From positions 2,418,001 through 2,482,000 of the forward strand of contig NC_064679.1 in NCBI RefSeq assembly GCF_023278565.1: a stretch of 64,000 bases of DNA, in the 5' to 3' direction. Within the stretch, counting starts at the first letter, position 1, and each line of letters begins with the position of its first letter. Under the pieces are notes generated by a model that ran no database searches, was not told the origin of the DNA, and saw nothing but the letters and a program-made list of their open reading frames with translations. Below are positions 21,036-33,047 of this stretch, one piece after another. Position numbers and translations under genes: made by a program. The DNA is from Colletotrichum lupini. Lineage: Eukaryota; Ascomycota; Sordariomycetes; Glomerellales; Glomerellaceae.

Positions 21036-22820
21036 ATGAAGGGCGAGGTATGTTCAATGTCATCCATTCTCCTTTTATCTTCTGATCTCTACTCCAAATC
21101 CTCCATATCACAGCTTCCCGCGGGATCGTGGGTTGCTTGCTGGCTGCTCGCTACTCTCCCCCATTTTCCCGTACCGAGGCGACCCCTGAAATCTAGCCTA
21201 CCTTACCTAGCTGTCCCATCCATTCTGACCTCGGTGTGTGGCCCCAATACTGACGGCGATATCTCTAGATTCTTCACCTTCATCTCGGTCAGGCCGGTAC
21301 CCAGCTGGGTAACTCTGCCTGGGAGCTGTACGTTGACCTCCAATCTCCTATCCTCCCGATCCAAACGCGAAATCCGGTGAAACTGACCGCCCAACGCGCA
21401 GCTACCTCCTCGAGCACGGCCTCGGCTCCGATGGTCGTCCTGACCCCAGCGCCAAGGACGTCGTCGACGGCGGTTCCTACGAGACCTTCTTCACCGAGAC
21501 GAGCGGAGGAAAATACGTTCCTCGCTCCCTCTTCGTCGATCTCGACCCCTCTCCCATCGACGAGATCCGAACTGGCGGCTACCGTCAGCTCTTCCACCCT
21601 GAGCTGTTGATCAGCGGCAAGGAGGATGCTGCCAACAACTACGCTCGTGGTCACTACACCATCGGCAAGGAGATGGTCGACAATGTCATTGACCGTGTTC
21701 GCCGCGTCGCTGGTCCGTACCCCTTTTGATGCCTTTCGGCCCGCCGGCCACGTTGAAACTAACCAATACCTCCTATAGACAACTGCCACTCCCTCCAGGG
21801 TTTCCTGATCTTCCACTCCTTCGGCGGTGGTACCGGTTCTGGATTCGGTGCCCTCCTCCTCGAGCGCCTCTCCACAGAGTACGGCAAGAAGTCGAAGCTT
21901 GAGTTCGCCGTCTACCCCGCCCCTCGCGTCTCGACTGCCGTCGTTGAGCCCTACAACGCCGTCCTGTCTACCCACAGCACCATTGAGAACTCGGACTGCA
22001 CTTTCCTCGTCGACAACGAGGCTGTCTACGACATCTGCCGCCGCAACCTCGACATTCCCCGTCCCGGTTACGAGCACCTCAACCGCCTGATCGCCCAGGT
22101 TGTCTCCTCCATCACCTCCTCCCTCCGTTTCGATGGTGCCCTCAACGTCGATCTCAACGAGTTCCAGACCAACTTGGTCCCCTACCCTCGTATTCACTAC
22201 CCCTTGATCAGCTACGCTCCCGTCATCTCTGCCAACAAGAGCTCTCACGAGAGTTTCAAGGTCCAGGAGCTCACCTTCCAGTGTATGTCTTTATCGTCTG
22301 CCAGCAAAATGTGAATACGAACGAGCGCTAATCCATCACAGGCTTCGAGCCCAACAACCAGATGGTCGTCTGCGACCCCCGCAACGGAAAGTACATGGCT
22401 GTTGCCCTTCTGTACCGTGGCGACGTCGTCCCCCGCGACTGCAACGCCGCCATTGCTGCCCTCAAGGCCAAGTCCTCCTTCAACCTGGTCGAGTGGTGCC
22501 CTACCGGGTTCAAGCTCGGAATCAACTACCAGAAGCCCATGGCCGTTCCCGCCGCCGCTGGCGATGGTGGTCTCGCCTCCGTCGACCGCTCCGTCTCCAT
22601 GTTGTCCAACACCACCGCCATCGCCGAGGCCTGGTCGAGACTGGACCACAAGTTCGATCTCATGTACAGCAAGCGTGCCTTCGTCCACTGGTACGTCGGT
22701 GAGGGTATGGAGGAGGGTGAGTTCAGCGAGGCCCGTGAGGATCTTGCTGCACTTGAGAAGGATTACGAGGAGGTTGCTGCCGACTCGTACGAGGGTGAGG
22801 AGGACGATGCCGAGTACTAA
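21036..22820 (+). CDS. tubB: Tubulin alpha-B chain
   Basis: The model is join(21036-21047, 21269-21327, 21402-21712, 21779-22282, 22342-22820), 454 aa. The N-terminus [18 protein letters not shown] is that of the fungal second alpha-tubulin (A. nidulans tubB, N. crassa tba-2 type), not the MREVISINVGQ form of the major one. GTP-binding GGGTGSG lies in exon 4, and the acidic C-terminus ends EEDDAEY with the terminal Tyr. Alpha-tubulin pairs with beta-tubulin in microtubules; in Aspergillus tubB is needed mainly for sexual development. Introns are 221, 74, 66 and 59 nt; the third has an unusual GTCCGT donor fixed by phase and protein conservation. The first coding exon is only 12 nt. Strong codon bias creates long spurious antisense frames. 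Confidence 0.97.
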
Positions 22821-23447
22821 GCCGACATCGGAGACCGTCCCGTTTTTTTGTTTCGCGGTATATCGGTTGCTGCAACGAACAATGACGAACCCGGCAGCCT
22901 TGGACGAAAACCGAATTGCATGAAAAAAAGTTTGTTCTTTTGGCGGCCGTCGGGATGTCGGTTCGGTAGACTTTTGTTCTCGTTCTCGTTCTCGCCGGAC
23001 GGACATGGACGCACAAGGCACTGGATTAACCCATAACCCAACGAATGGATATTTCGGCGTCAAGCTCGAGTTATAATAGATGAGGCCAAGTCACTTTCTT
23101 CTTTCACAAGTACATACGTGGTACCTCCTGACTTGTCTGACGAGAGCCTCTTGGGGGATTGAAACTAGTCACTTGTAAATCGACGTATTCTTCCAAATTA
23201 CTTTGCATGTTGTGATTCGGTGCTGTAATTGCAGAGTGTGACGTACATATGTGCTATTGGTAGCAAAACAATACTTGATGTGGGAATCGAGGGTTGCTCT
23301 GTAAGTCACAGATGTATCAATGTGCTTTGTATAATGTTCATTATTTTGTACGCCTTTTCCCGACGCTTCCATCCGTCTACTTTTGGTATTTCATGCAACT
23401 ACCTCAATACAAGTAGGTCACCCCACCCCCTCCGCAAATTGTTAGAT
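22821..23447. other. Convergent 3' region between tubB and NOP12
   Basis: A 627-bp convergent intergenic region holding both 3' UTRs. It is T-rich after 22840. No further gene was seen. Confidence 0.6.
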
Positions 23448-25327
23448 TCATTTTTGCTTCTTCTTCCACTCCGCGGCTCTCTTGGCACCACGGCCCGTAG
23501 GCTTGCTCTTCTTGACGCCGCCCTTGTTCAGGGGCTTACTCCGCTTGTTGAACTTGAGGTCCTTTGGCCTGCCGTCCTTGGCACTGGCGCGGCGGCCCTC
23601 GAAAATAAAGTCCTCGGGCTTCTTCATCTCATCCTTGGGGATGGCGCCGGAGCCGTTTCCAGGGGCGCGCGGCTTCCTATCTTCGAATTCTCGGCCTCTG
23701 CGCTGCTCGCGGCGGGCTCCTTGACGGCCCAGGAGACGGCTGGAGCGGCCGGCGAGGGACTGCTGCTCGGGGGTGATCTTGGCCTTGTACTTTGTGCTGC
23801 CGGGGGCTCCGCGTGAGGCGTCTGCTTGGGCGGCTCTGGCCTTGTTGGTGCGCTCCATGGCGAGGGCGGTCTTGTGGGGGGCCTTTGCGCGGGTTACGCG
23901 CATGATGCGGGGGAGCATCGGGGGGTACTTCTTGCCGTCTAGGAGGAGGGCTGATTCTACGTGGTTACCGTCCTGTGGATATTTGGTTAGCAATGTTTCT
24001 CCCACTACGTCGCAATATTCGAAGACAACTTACGTAGAACTGGACGTAGGCGAAACCCTTGCCCACTCTCGTCTTGGGATCGCGAACGACGCGCACATTC
24101 TCGACCTTGCCGGCGTGCTTGCCAAACGTCCTCCAGAGACCCTCCTCAATGTCGGCCGGCACTTTGGTGCGCTTCTTCTGCACCGTCTCGCCCTCCTCGT
24201 TGGTGGCGAGGATGGTCTCGTCGTCGATGAAGCCGAGGTTGCCGACGAAGACGCAGCGGCGGTGGTCCGTCGGAGCGGGGTGAGCGACGCTGTCGACGCG
24301 CAGGTGGCGGTCGAGGACGATGGTGCCGTTGAGCTCGGCGCAGACCTTGCGCGCGGCGGCGGGCGTGGAGAAGACGACGTAGGCGTTTGCGGACTTGGTC
24401 GTCTCGTTCATGAGGGACTTTGTGATGTAGGCTGCGCGCTTGGGGAGGCCGCCGCCGGAGAAGGCGATGGAGCGGAAGCGGATGGACTCGATCTTTTGCG
24501 GGGGCTTGGCGTCCTTGTCGAGGACGCTGGTGAGGTGGGCTTCGAGGGCGCGCTTGGCCGTCTTGTTGTCGATGGCTTCGGAGGCGACGTTGGAAAGGAA
24601 GACTGTGCGGCTTGCCTTTTCGAGCTCCGTGTCCTTTGTCTTGGCCTTGCTCTCGGCTGCGACGGATTCGTGGACGGGGACGGCGTCATCGTCAGAGTCC
24701 TCCTGCTCTTCTTCTTCCTCTTCCTCCTCCTCATCCTCCTCGCCCTCACCCGCACTCTCGCCCTCGGAAGATGTTTCTGAGGCAGCCTCTTCGTCCTCTT
24801 CCGTATCCTTGGACTCCTTCTTGCTGCGCTTCTCAGCATGGATCTCCTTCTCCTCTGCCTCGGCGAGCTTGCTCAGGTATTTGCCCTCGATGTCGTCCTC
24901 TACTCTCTTGCGCTTGCGCTCCTTCTTGGGCTTTGCAGCTGGTTCTGACACTTCCTCCTCCTCTGAATCGGCGATATGCTCGAGGTCAATCTCTTCATCG
25001 CTACCAAGCTCAGACAGCTCCTCGTCGTCGGCATCAGGTAGTTCCTCATCGTCGTCGGAAGCCCCTGGGGCGGCCTTCGCCTTCGGTGGAGGCGCTTCGG
25101 AGTACCTTGACTTTTCTGGGGCCTTCACAGGTCCTGCCTGAATTTTGTTAGAATTTTCTTGGCTGCATTGGTCGACTTTTGCAGAAAACGACTTACACTG
25201 GATGCGAAGAGGGCATCGAGAGTGGGGTCAATGGCCTTGCCTGAGGCCGTAAGTTTAGAACTATTCAGAAAGCAATTAGTCTTAAAAATGTGCCATGACA
25301 TTGGGAGTGAACTCACCTTTTCCCCAT
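23448..25327 (-). CDS. NOP12: Nucleolar RNA-binding protein Nop12
   Basis: The model is complement(join(23448-23972, 24034-25137, 25197-25260, 25317-25327)), 567 aa. The N-terminus reads [21 protein letters not shown] long acidic Glu/Asp/Ser region follows (about 50-180), then RRM1 (about 202-309) and RRM2 (about 319-420: CVFVGNLGF as RNP2, KGFAYVQF as RNP1). A basic Lys/Arg/Gly tail ends KKKQK. This is the architecture of Nop12/RBM34, which acts in pre-25S rRNA processing and 60S assembly in the nucleolus. The first coding exon is just 11 nt (ATGGGGAAAAG). Introns are 61, 59 and 56 nt. The acidic tract is a GAG/GAA-rich repeat on the coding strand. The gene is divergent from the Sds3-like gene. 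Confidence 0.94.
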
Positions 25328-26081
25328 TGTTGCGACAGATATATGACTTGTTTTGCTGAGTATCTATGTTCTGCAACGGGTCTGCTGTAGATGCACCGAT
25401 CCGCCCCAGGTCGCTGCCGTGACAAGAAAAAAAATCAAGCTCTCTGTACCACTTGGCCTGCGCTCCAGCGCGATAAGAGATTTCGGAGGTGGAGTGCGCC
25501 GATAAGAAACGGAACAACCGTGGATTGGTGCAAAACGTCAGAAGACCGCTATTTGCCGAGGACAAGTGCCCCGTGCCCGCTGTTGTGCCAGCTCTCACCG
25601 CTTTCGCTCGTTGCTAAGACTTGGTTCTGCCGACCGATGCTGGTTCCGCTGAGGGGGGGGGGGGGGGGGGGGGCCGGAGAAAGGCACAGAGCACAGAGAG
25701 AGAGGGAGCAGGTGAGCGCATCTCTCATGGAGCGGCAGGTCACTAACGCTTCTCTCTCATCCCCGAAAACCCACCACAACACCACCACTTTGCGCTCGCC
25801 CACCTCTGCATTCGAGACCAGACAGTCACACGCGTTGATGCTTCTCTTCAACTCCTTTCTTTCGAACCTTGATTTTAGCACGCACTCGCTTCCCTCCTCA
25901 CGACAGCGACCCGCCCGCTCCTCCAACCCACCGCTGTCGCTGCCGCTGGTGCTTGTCCCTCCGCGCCCCGTCTTCGTTCCCACGAAAACTCGTCTACCCG
26001 AATTGCACTGCTCCACGACGCAACCAATCTCCAAAACACCCGATTTATTATCCCAAACCGCGGTATCAACTCAATTTTTCA
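25328..26081. promoter_or_regulatory. Shared divergent promoter of NOP12 and the Sds3-like gene
   Basis: A 754-bp region between two divergent starts. It contains a poly-G run of 21 nt at 25653-25673 and, after 25740, a CA/CT-rich leader toward the plus-strand gene. Shared regulation is inferred from geometry only. Confidence 0.5.
25653..25673 (+). repeat. Poly(G)21 homopolymer
   Basis: An uninterrupted run of about 21 G lies midway in the NOP12/Sds3-like divergent promoter. It can form G-quadruplex structures and is prone to length errors, so the true length is uncertain. Confidence 0.75.
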
Positions 26082-28161
26082 ATGGCAGCTACGGCGTCCG
26101 CGCCGCCTGCCCTCTCTCCAGGGCAGGCGACGCTCGATCATGACGATAGCAACATCTCCAGCCCGCTGAGCGACGTCGAGGACAAGGACGGCGGTGAATC
26201 TCTTGATGGGATGCAGCTGGAACACACTCGGCCAGACCATGACGAGGCGCTTGACTCTGACAGCAATCTATCAGAGGCAAATGATACCGAAGCGGAGACT
26301 GAGCGTCTCTACGACACTCCGCAGGCACAGCGCCACAAGGACGTCGTTGTCAATCAGTTCAACGACGGCCAGGTCTACGAACGGACTCCTAGCAAGCTTC
26401 AAAAGACGTTTTCTGTCGACGGCCACGACGATGGCGACGACGACAGTCTTTCCGACCGCGACGACGTGTCAATGACCTCTAGTCACGGTGACTTGGGCTC
26501 GCCCACCAAGCCCAAGAAGTCGACCGAGCTCCCAGCCACCGAAGACGACCCTGAGAATACCGATAGCAAGAAAAGGAAGCGGTCGCCGGTCGCGGAATCT
26601 TCCGAGCCAGGCCAGCCCGCCAGGAAGCGCACCGGTTCCGTCGTGCCCCAGGAGCAGGATCAGCACAAGACTGACGTGGAAATGCATGACGACGAGGCCC
26701 CGTCCACAAACTCACATACTGGTGATCACTCAGCGACCGAGGAAAGTGTTTTGGAACTTCCCCACAGCAAGCGTGGCCCTTCGCGCGATGGCCACAGCCC
26801 GATCAAGGATTCACAAATCACAAAAAAGGTTACCCGCAATGGGAGCAGAAGGAAAGGTCACGCTGTCGAGGCTCACGAAAACGAAGGGCACGAGGGCGAC
26901 GCCCGAGACGATAGTCGTGGTGACGACGACTCGGGGCCTCACGGCGACGACCAGGCTGACCACGAAGGTGACGACGAGGCAGAGGCGACCAGGAATGACG
27001 AAGAATGTAGGTGGCTTGCGACCCATCCATGTTTCGAAGCCTTGCTGACAAAATGCAACAGTTGAAAGAAAACGTGCTGCGGTTGAGGAATGGACCGATC
27101 TCGAAGAGAAATTTGTCGTCTTCCGCGAGCGGTGAGTCTCTCCGAGAAGAAGCATTAGCTTTCTCAGCGACTAACGCAGTTTTCACAGTTTGTACAAGGA
27201 TCGCCTCGAGCGCCTCGAGCATGAAGAACTTTCACTGCAAGCCGAGCCGCCGACACATCCCGAATACTTAAACATGAAGCAATGTCTGGACGAAAGGCTC
27301 GAAAAGAGGCTTCGAAATATTGAAAAAGAATACGAGCTCTCGGTTGAGGCCCTTGAGAGATTGGCAGTGGCGCGCCGTGCCCAGATTTGGAATCAATTCT
27401 ACCAAGGCTCTCGGGAAAAGCGCTCAAAGATGCTCGAAGATCTCAACAAGGAGTGGTACGAGACCCAGAATGCAAGGCGAAGCGCACACAGCATTCCGGA
27501 CTACGGCCTCCTCTTCCCCACGAACCCTGCACAGCGCACAAGGAATGCCGTGGCATACAATTCGGAGGTCTCGTTTTTGGCCGGTCTCGCTAAGCATGAG
27601 GGCTTCCCCGCGGTGCCGGCCATGAGGGGCGCGAGTGGCTCAGAGATCGAGGATGACCTGGAGCAAATGAAGGTTAGTGAATCGCAGGATTCTTCGGGTG
27701 GAAAACACATTACTGACTCCTACCAGCGCAACACGAAACCTCGTCAGCGTTCAATAATGCAGCCCATTGACGATTATCAAGCAGTGGCTTTCGGATCTAA
27801 CCTCGGCCCCGCCGGGGAGCAATTTATCAAAGATACTCCATGGGCCAACCCGAACCACATTGCACACAAGATCAACACAGGACCTGCAGCAGCCGGTGCT
27901 CGATTGAGCAGTCCAATGCAGGGAGGTAAAGCAGCAGCAGGCCCGTCCAACCAACAACCGATACCAGCCGTGACGAACGGCCATGTCGTGCCGCAGGCGT
28001 CGCCGCCAATGAACCGATTTATTTCTGCTTCTCCCGAGATGGTCAGAACAGCCAATGTTTTGACACAAAGCGCCCAGATGAAGCGCGCAGGCAGCCGCAC
28101 ATCAAAAGCTGCGAAAAACACAGCTCCCAAACAAGAGCCAGTGTCGGCGATGGCTAGTTAG
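26082..28161 (+). CDS. Sds3/Dep1-like subunit of the Rpd3L histone deacetylase complex
   Basis: The model is join(26082-27006, 27062-27131, 27189-28161), 655 aa. Introns are 55 and 57 nt. The first 310 residues are acidic, Ser/Asp-rich and disordered, with a KKRKR nuclear-signal-like patch. The Sds3 domain begins near the first intron (RKRAAVEEWTDLEEKF), crosses exon 3 (LYKDRLERLEHEELSL) and continues as a charged coiled coil to about residue 430 (YELSVEALERLAVARRAQ). The C-terminal part is Pro/Ala/Gln-rich. Sds3-domain proteins scaffold the Sin3-Rpd3L complex that deacetylates histones at repressed promoters. The length and long acidic N-terminus favour Dep1 over the shorter Sds3, but the two share the domain. 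ATG 26082 was preferred over an upstream in-frame Met because the sequence between is Pro/Arg-rich leader-like. Confidence 0.88.
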
Positions 28162-28671
28162 GACGGCATCAATGGACGGCCAACGGCGTTTTCGAGGCTT
28201 ACTGCTCTGTTATGATACCCCACGACGGCTTGGGCAGCTCGCCCCTTTTTCTTTCCTTAAACTAGTTGTGCTTGCACTGGCGCGTTGTTTCAACGGGCAT
28301 GTTCATTCTGCCCCCCCCCCCCCCTCCCCCGTATAGAGGGTGTCAAAACTTATGGGTGTCTACAAGATGGGAGGAACGGACAGGTTTTACGGAGCTGCAT
28401 TTGCATTGAATGGACGGGTCTGATCCTGTAATGAGAGATGCACAGAGTTCTTAATTGGGGATTTGTTTTTATTTTCTTTGATATTGATGCCACAGGCGAA
28501 AAGAGCGAGATGAGTGAGACTCGCAGATATATACTATACAATGCATATGCTCCCACGCATACTGATATACTCCCCGTATTTTTTATTCCTAGGGATTATG
28601 GATCCCATCCTGCGCTTAAACTCGTACATCACATGTCTCCTTCTACCGTCGCACTCGTCTCTCTAACGGCC
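28162..28671. other. Convergent 3' region between Sds3-like gene and COA3
   Basis: A 510-bp region containing a poly-C run (28311-28324). No gene was recognised; it holds the 3' UTRs of two convergent genes. Confidence 0.55.
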
Positions 28672-29083
28672 CTAGTTGGACTTTGCTGGCTGCCTCGGGG
28701 CGTCAGGAACCTTGACATCTTCAAACTCGTCTTGACCGACCGCCTTGATCGTGTACCAATCTGTTTGTCTCCCAAAAAACTGTGTCAGCTATCTTGCTTG
28801 GTGATTCCGCAACGGTGCCTGTCTACGCGAAAGGGGGGGGGAGTTGTTTCGCCACATACACACTGCGCCGACGAAGCACCACAGTCCGGCACCGACGGCG
28901 AGGTTCTTTGCGAGGTAGGGCTTGCGCGCTCTGATCAGGGCGGGTCCTTGACGGAGGTTGCGATCGTAGTAGGAGGACTTTTGGGGGCTGTCGTTTCCTG
29001 CTTGTCAGACCACTTGCTCACTCTGGCGGCGGCGGCGGTGGAGGGGACGGGCGACGGATGGGGGAATTGACGCACATCGCCAT
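28672..29083 (-). CDS. COA3: Cytochrome c oxidase assembly factor 3, mitochondrial
   Basis: The model is complement(join(28672-28760, 28860-28987, 29076-29083)), 74 aa. Exon 1 codes only ATG GCG AT. A GTGCGT donor, a CTGAC branch and a GACAG acceptor (88-nt intron) lead into PQKSSYYDRNLRQGPALIR. A second intron (99 nt, GTATGT donor) precedes WYTIKAVGQDEFEDVKVPD. The motif QGPALIRARKPYL followed by one membrane span (LAVGAGLWCFVGAVYWYTI) and a DEFEDV tail is typical of fungal Coa3. This inner-membrane protein works with Cox14/Mss51 to couple COX1 translation to complex IV assembly. Each exon is too short to be seen as an open frame, so the gene is easily missed. The second intron contains an 8-9 nt homopolymer. 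Confidence 0.91.
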
Positions 29084-30519
29084 TGTGACCAAATTCTGAG
29101 GTTCTATCTTTCGTTGGATTCGGTACTCGAGGGTTCGTGAGGTTGGTTCAGACCCTTGGGGAAGGGGGAGGGGTGGTCGATCGTGGGTTTGCGCCGTGGA
29201 TTCGGGAAATTCAATGGTCGGTTCGGGGCCCTTGTCGCAAACGCCGTGGTTCGAACTTCTGGAAATTCCAATAGGCGCGTCCCAGCCCGGCATTGATTGC
29301 CTCGACGCTGATTGGTATCGATAAGGCGGAGAAAGTGCGGCAGAACTGATAGTGACGTGGAGACTTGCGCGACAAGCTTGGGTGGGCAGGGGTTCTCTGG
29401 GAGCAGCTTTCCAGGTTGTTTTTGGGGGGGGGGGGGGGGACAGACATTCCGTCGCCGCCTTTGCAGGAGAGAAAAGACATCTTCACACTCAAGGTAAGCA
29501 AGGTACCTGGCCCAGTTAAAGAAAAGGTACATTTCGTAGAACTGAGATCTTCACGTTCATCTTGGAACTATGTTACTCAACGGAAATACGCATGCTGCAA
29601 TAGTGTGCTAGATAAATATACATTTATATGAAGAAAGAGAGAAAAGACAAAACTGCCCTCATCGGAAGCACTGAGGCTTAGACTCATGGTACCTACGTAT
29701 GGGAAGCTGGTTTTGAAGCTGCATCTTTCTCGTAGCTTTTGGGCCCTGCGACCTCAAGCTCAAAGCTCCAGCCGGTATTTAGGTTAGTTAGGTGCATTGA
29801 AAACATCCTTGATCATTACATCACGGCAGGCGTTTCTGATTTTTCGTCACGAATGCCGATTTGCATCATTCAATTGAGAACGCACCACCACGGTAAAGGT
29901 TCTCTTTAATTTGAACAAGCGATACTGAGTCCGGTGTCCGTGGATAGAAGTGACTGAAAGGTAAGGTACCGTGCGTGCCTTCCATGCCCGATGAGGAGGG
30001 TCCACAGCTCCCTGAAGGCTCTAGGGCAGCCGATGCGCTAACCCAAAACAGCCAGGAGCCGTCGACACGCCCCGTCATAATCCGCGTCGCTTGTCACGCA
30101 GGTCCCTCAACGTCGGCAGGTGCTTGCTGCCTCTTCTTCCACCCGCAGGAAATACATCAGACTTTTGGAGCAAGGCAAACAGAGGAATCGCATCGACGGG
30201 TAGCCGATACGAATCGCCGGGAAATTTCCTCATCGCGCATCTCGCTTTCGCCATCCATCTCGACGAATTACACGACTATTGACGATTGCGACTGTGTGTT
30301 TATCGGCGCGTTGGAGAATGGTGATCTGGAAAAGCTTGAGCTCTCCATATTTCGACAAGTCGCGACAGCTGCTGCCCTCGTGATACCCAAGTTGTCTTCC
30401 AACTTGCCCGAGATTCGATATCCAACAACACTTTTACGTTTCATCGACTTTCACATTATTTCTCCATCTACCTAAAACCATTCAGACTTCAAGCGTCTTC
30501 GCCATCGCTTGCTGCAATC
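29084..30519. promoter_or_regulatory. Divergent intergenic region COA3 / PTA1
   Basis: A 1.4-kb region between divergent starts. It includes a poly-G run of 16 nt (29424-29439) and, near PTA1, a pyrimidine-rich leader. Short frames here lack support. Confidence 0.5.
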
Positions 30520-33047
30520 ATGGCGGCTCCCTCCCCGCAGGTGTCTGTGAGCGACCAGATTCGCCAACTAAACGACGCCAGGAAGCTCGTTCTCGGTGAC
30601 GTTAAGTACTACCCGACGGTCGTCAAAAGCATCCTACCAATCGTCGGCCCCACAGCGGGCGTCGAACTGCGCAGATGGGGCGCCGATTTCCTCGCTGAAG
30701 CCTTCGCGACGCCAGCCCTCCCCGGAAGCGAGAAGGAGACGATGCAGCTGTTTGTGCTGGACACTCTACAGACGATGGTCGAGACCCCCAACGAGGACGC
30801 CCACGTCCTGCGAAGCGCTATTCAGACGGCAGCCAGCATCTATCCCTTTGCGCTGCGATGGATGTGAGTGCGCATCTACTTCTTCGGCATGCTCTGGCTG
30901 CGTTGCGTGCATCGGAGGCTAATTGAATCGGTAGCATCAATAACTCGTACGACACATTTACATGGGAACGGATGGTCGCGATAAAGCAGAGGATCCTTCG
31001 AATTTGGGACGATGCCGAATCCACGGTGCGGATATGCTGTATCAAGTTTGCCCAGCGAGTTGTTCTAGCACAGTCGGCGGCGAACCCCAACGAACCGAGA
31101 GTACGATGAACCCAAGAGTATGCATTAGTGTTCTTACTGACTTAAGGTCTAGCGTGGCGATTCCCTTGACATATCACTCGACAAGATCCCGCCAAACCAC
31201 CAGACGTTGGATGCTAGGACGCTCGACGCCGAAGGGGCTGGTTTACTGGACAGGATACTGAGCATACTGCAGGAGAACAGCAGGTAAGGATTGTAAGCGA
31301 GAGCGGGAAAGGTCCGACGATAGCTAACCGCAGCACCATGATGATAGTGATGTGTTGCTCGTGGATGCCACTTTGAACTGCCTGTCCATTTTGATCCGCA
31401 GTCGCCCGGGCACTGCCAATAGGATCCTCAATGCCGTTCTCAACTTCAACCCGTTGAAGCTTGCAAACTCGCCAATGACCCCTAGAACTCGTGTAATGGT
31501 TAAGTCCATGGAGAAGACTACTCGAATGCTCTTGATACATCTAGCCAAACGGTATATCCTTAGTCCCATGTGCACCATTCTGCTGGTTTCATCGCTAACC
31601 ATTGTAACGAAGCGATCCTCATAATCCCATGGCGCAACGGATTCAACAGCACGTGGAGAGAATGATGCGCATGAGACACGAGATCTTTGATGAATCTGGC
31701 CGGAAACGTGCCCTCGAGGCACAGCAGCAACAAGAGGGTATAGAAGCCAAGCGCCAGCGGATGGCACCTCAAATTGCGACAACGCCGCAGATACAAATCA
31801 CGCCACTACCGCCAGGCCCTCACAGTCTAGGCGACGTCTTTACTCTTACTGGAAGCGAGGGACTGAAAGCGTTTGACGTGGGCACTTTGCCTACAGCTTT
31901 GGCTGCCAAGATCAGCATCACCACGCTCCTTCGGGCAGACGCCCAACTGCTCGCGAAAGCTGTCGAGGTAGGTCTGAGTCGATATATGCAGGGCGTGACC
32001 TTTACTAACTCTTTGCAGGGTATCCGAGGACGACTCAATGTGCTCGCTGCCCAACCCCCACCACAAATCGATCCCGAAACCGCTCCTCTTGGCGTAGAAG
32101 AGGACGACGATGAATACGAGCCAGATTTCTACGCCGCCGAGGACAACGAACAGATCCTCAACAAGCTTGACAGCGACCCTGTAACCAAACCAGATGACGG
32201 TGATCTCGGTCTGAGGACGTTTAGACTACCACCTCCACCAGCACTTACGCCTGAGTTGGCACTCAGTGCGGGCCAAGGCTCTGTGATGTCGCTTTTCCAG
32301 TTCGTCAAGACGTTAGAGGACCCTGCGAAAAAGTCAAAGTCTGGCATCAACCGATTGGCTGCCAGCACCAACGACCGAGAATCTTGGATTGCCATTATTA
32401 CGCGCTTGGCCAGCCGTTCGTCGGCCGGCTTGGAGGGCGGTGTAAAGGACGAGGCCACTGGCCGTCTAGCTCTCGGTGACAGTATCCGGGAGTCCCTGTA
32501 TACCTACGTCCTCGAGGACTTCCGCCGCCGTATCGATGTTGCCATCACATGGCTACATGAAGAATGGTACAACGATCAGCTGCAGAAGAAGCAGGATAGA
32601 GGCCATCCCCTGCACTACGAGAAATGGGCTCTGAAGTTGATCGACGGCTTCTCTCAGTACCTCAATGCGCAAGACAAGGTCATTACTCGGTTCTTGGGCG
32701 AGATTCCCGAGCTCAGCCCTGCCATCTTATCACGCGTCAAGTTGATATGTCGGGATCCGTTGGTTGTGCCCCTGGCGTTGACAAGTCTGTTGTACCTGGT
32801 CATGATGCGGCCGCCGGCCAAAGACTTGGCTCTGGATACAGTGCAAGATATATGGACAGAGTGTGTGTGCTATCCTTCGCTACGCGTGTCATTAACGATG
32901 CTAATTTCGTGTACAGATGAGGACGCACGGCCTCTGGCGGCAAAATACTTGGTAAAGTTCCGGCCGACCTGGTTAGAATCGGCGAAGGCAGCTGCAGAGG
33001 CTGGAACAGCACCAGCGACGAACAACACGACGGCTATCACAACATAG
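30520..33047 (+). CDS. PTA1: mRNA cleavage and polyadenylation factor subunit Pta1 (symplekin)
   Basis: The model is join(30520-30863, 30935-31100, 31153-31283, 31348-31551, 31613-31967, 32019-32862, 32917-33047), 724 aa. All six introns (71, 52, 64, 61, 51, 54 nt) close in phase. The N-terminal part is a helical repeat region typical of the symplekin/Pta1 N-terminal domain (ELRRWGADFLAEAFATP, WDDAESTVRICCIKFAQRV, RSRPGTANRILNAVLNFNP). A Gln-rich linker (AQQQQEG) and basic patch follow, then an acidic segment (EEDDDEYEPDFYAAED) and a second helical region. Pta1 is the scaffold of the cleavage and polyadenylation factor and also touches snoRNA termination. Introns five and six are in-frame with open sequence; they were accepted because of TACTAAC and GCTAAT branch sites. 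Confidence 0.9.

Noticed and set aside
21289..23063. Long minus-strand frames over tubB (319 and 272 codons)
   Set aside because: Antisense shadows created by the strong codon bias of alpha-tubulin.
24440..25141. Ser-rich 233-codon plus-strand frame
   Set aside because: Antisense to the acidic Glu/Asp tract of NOP12.
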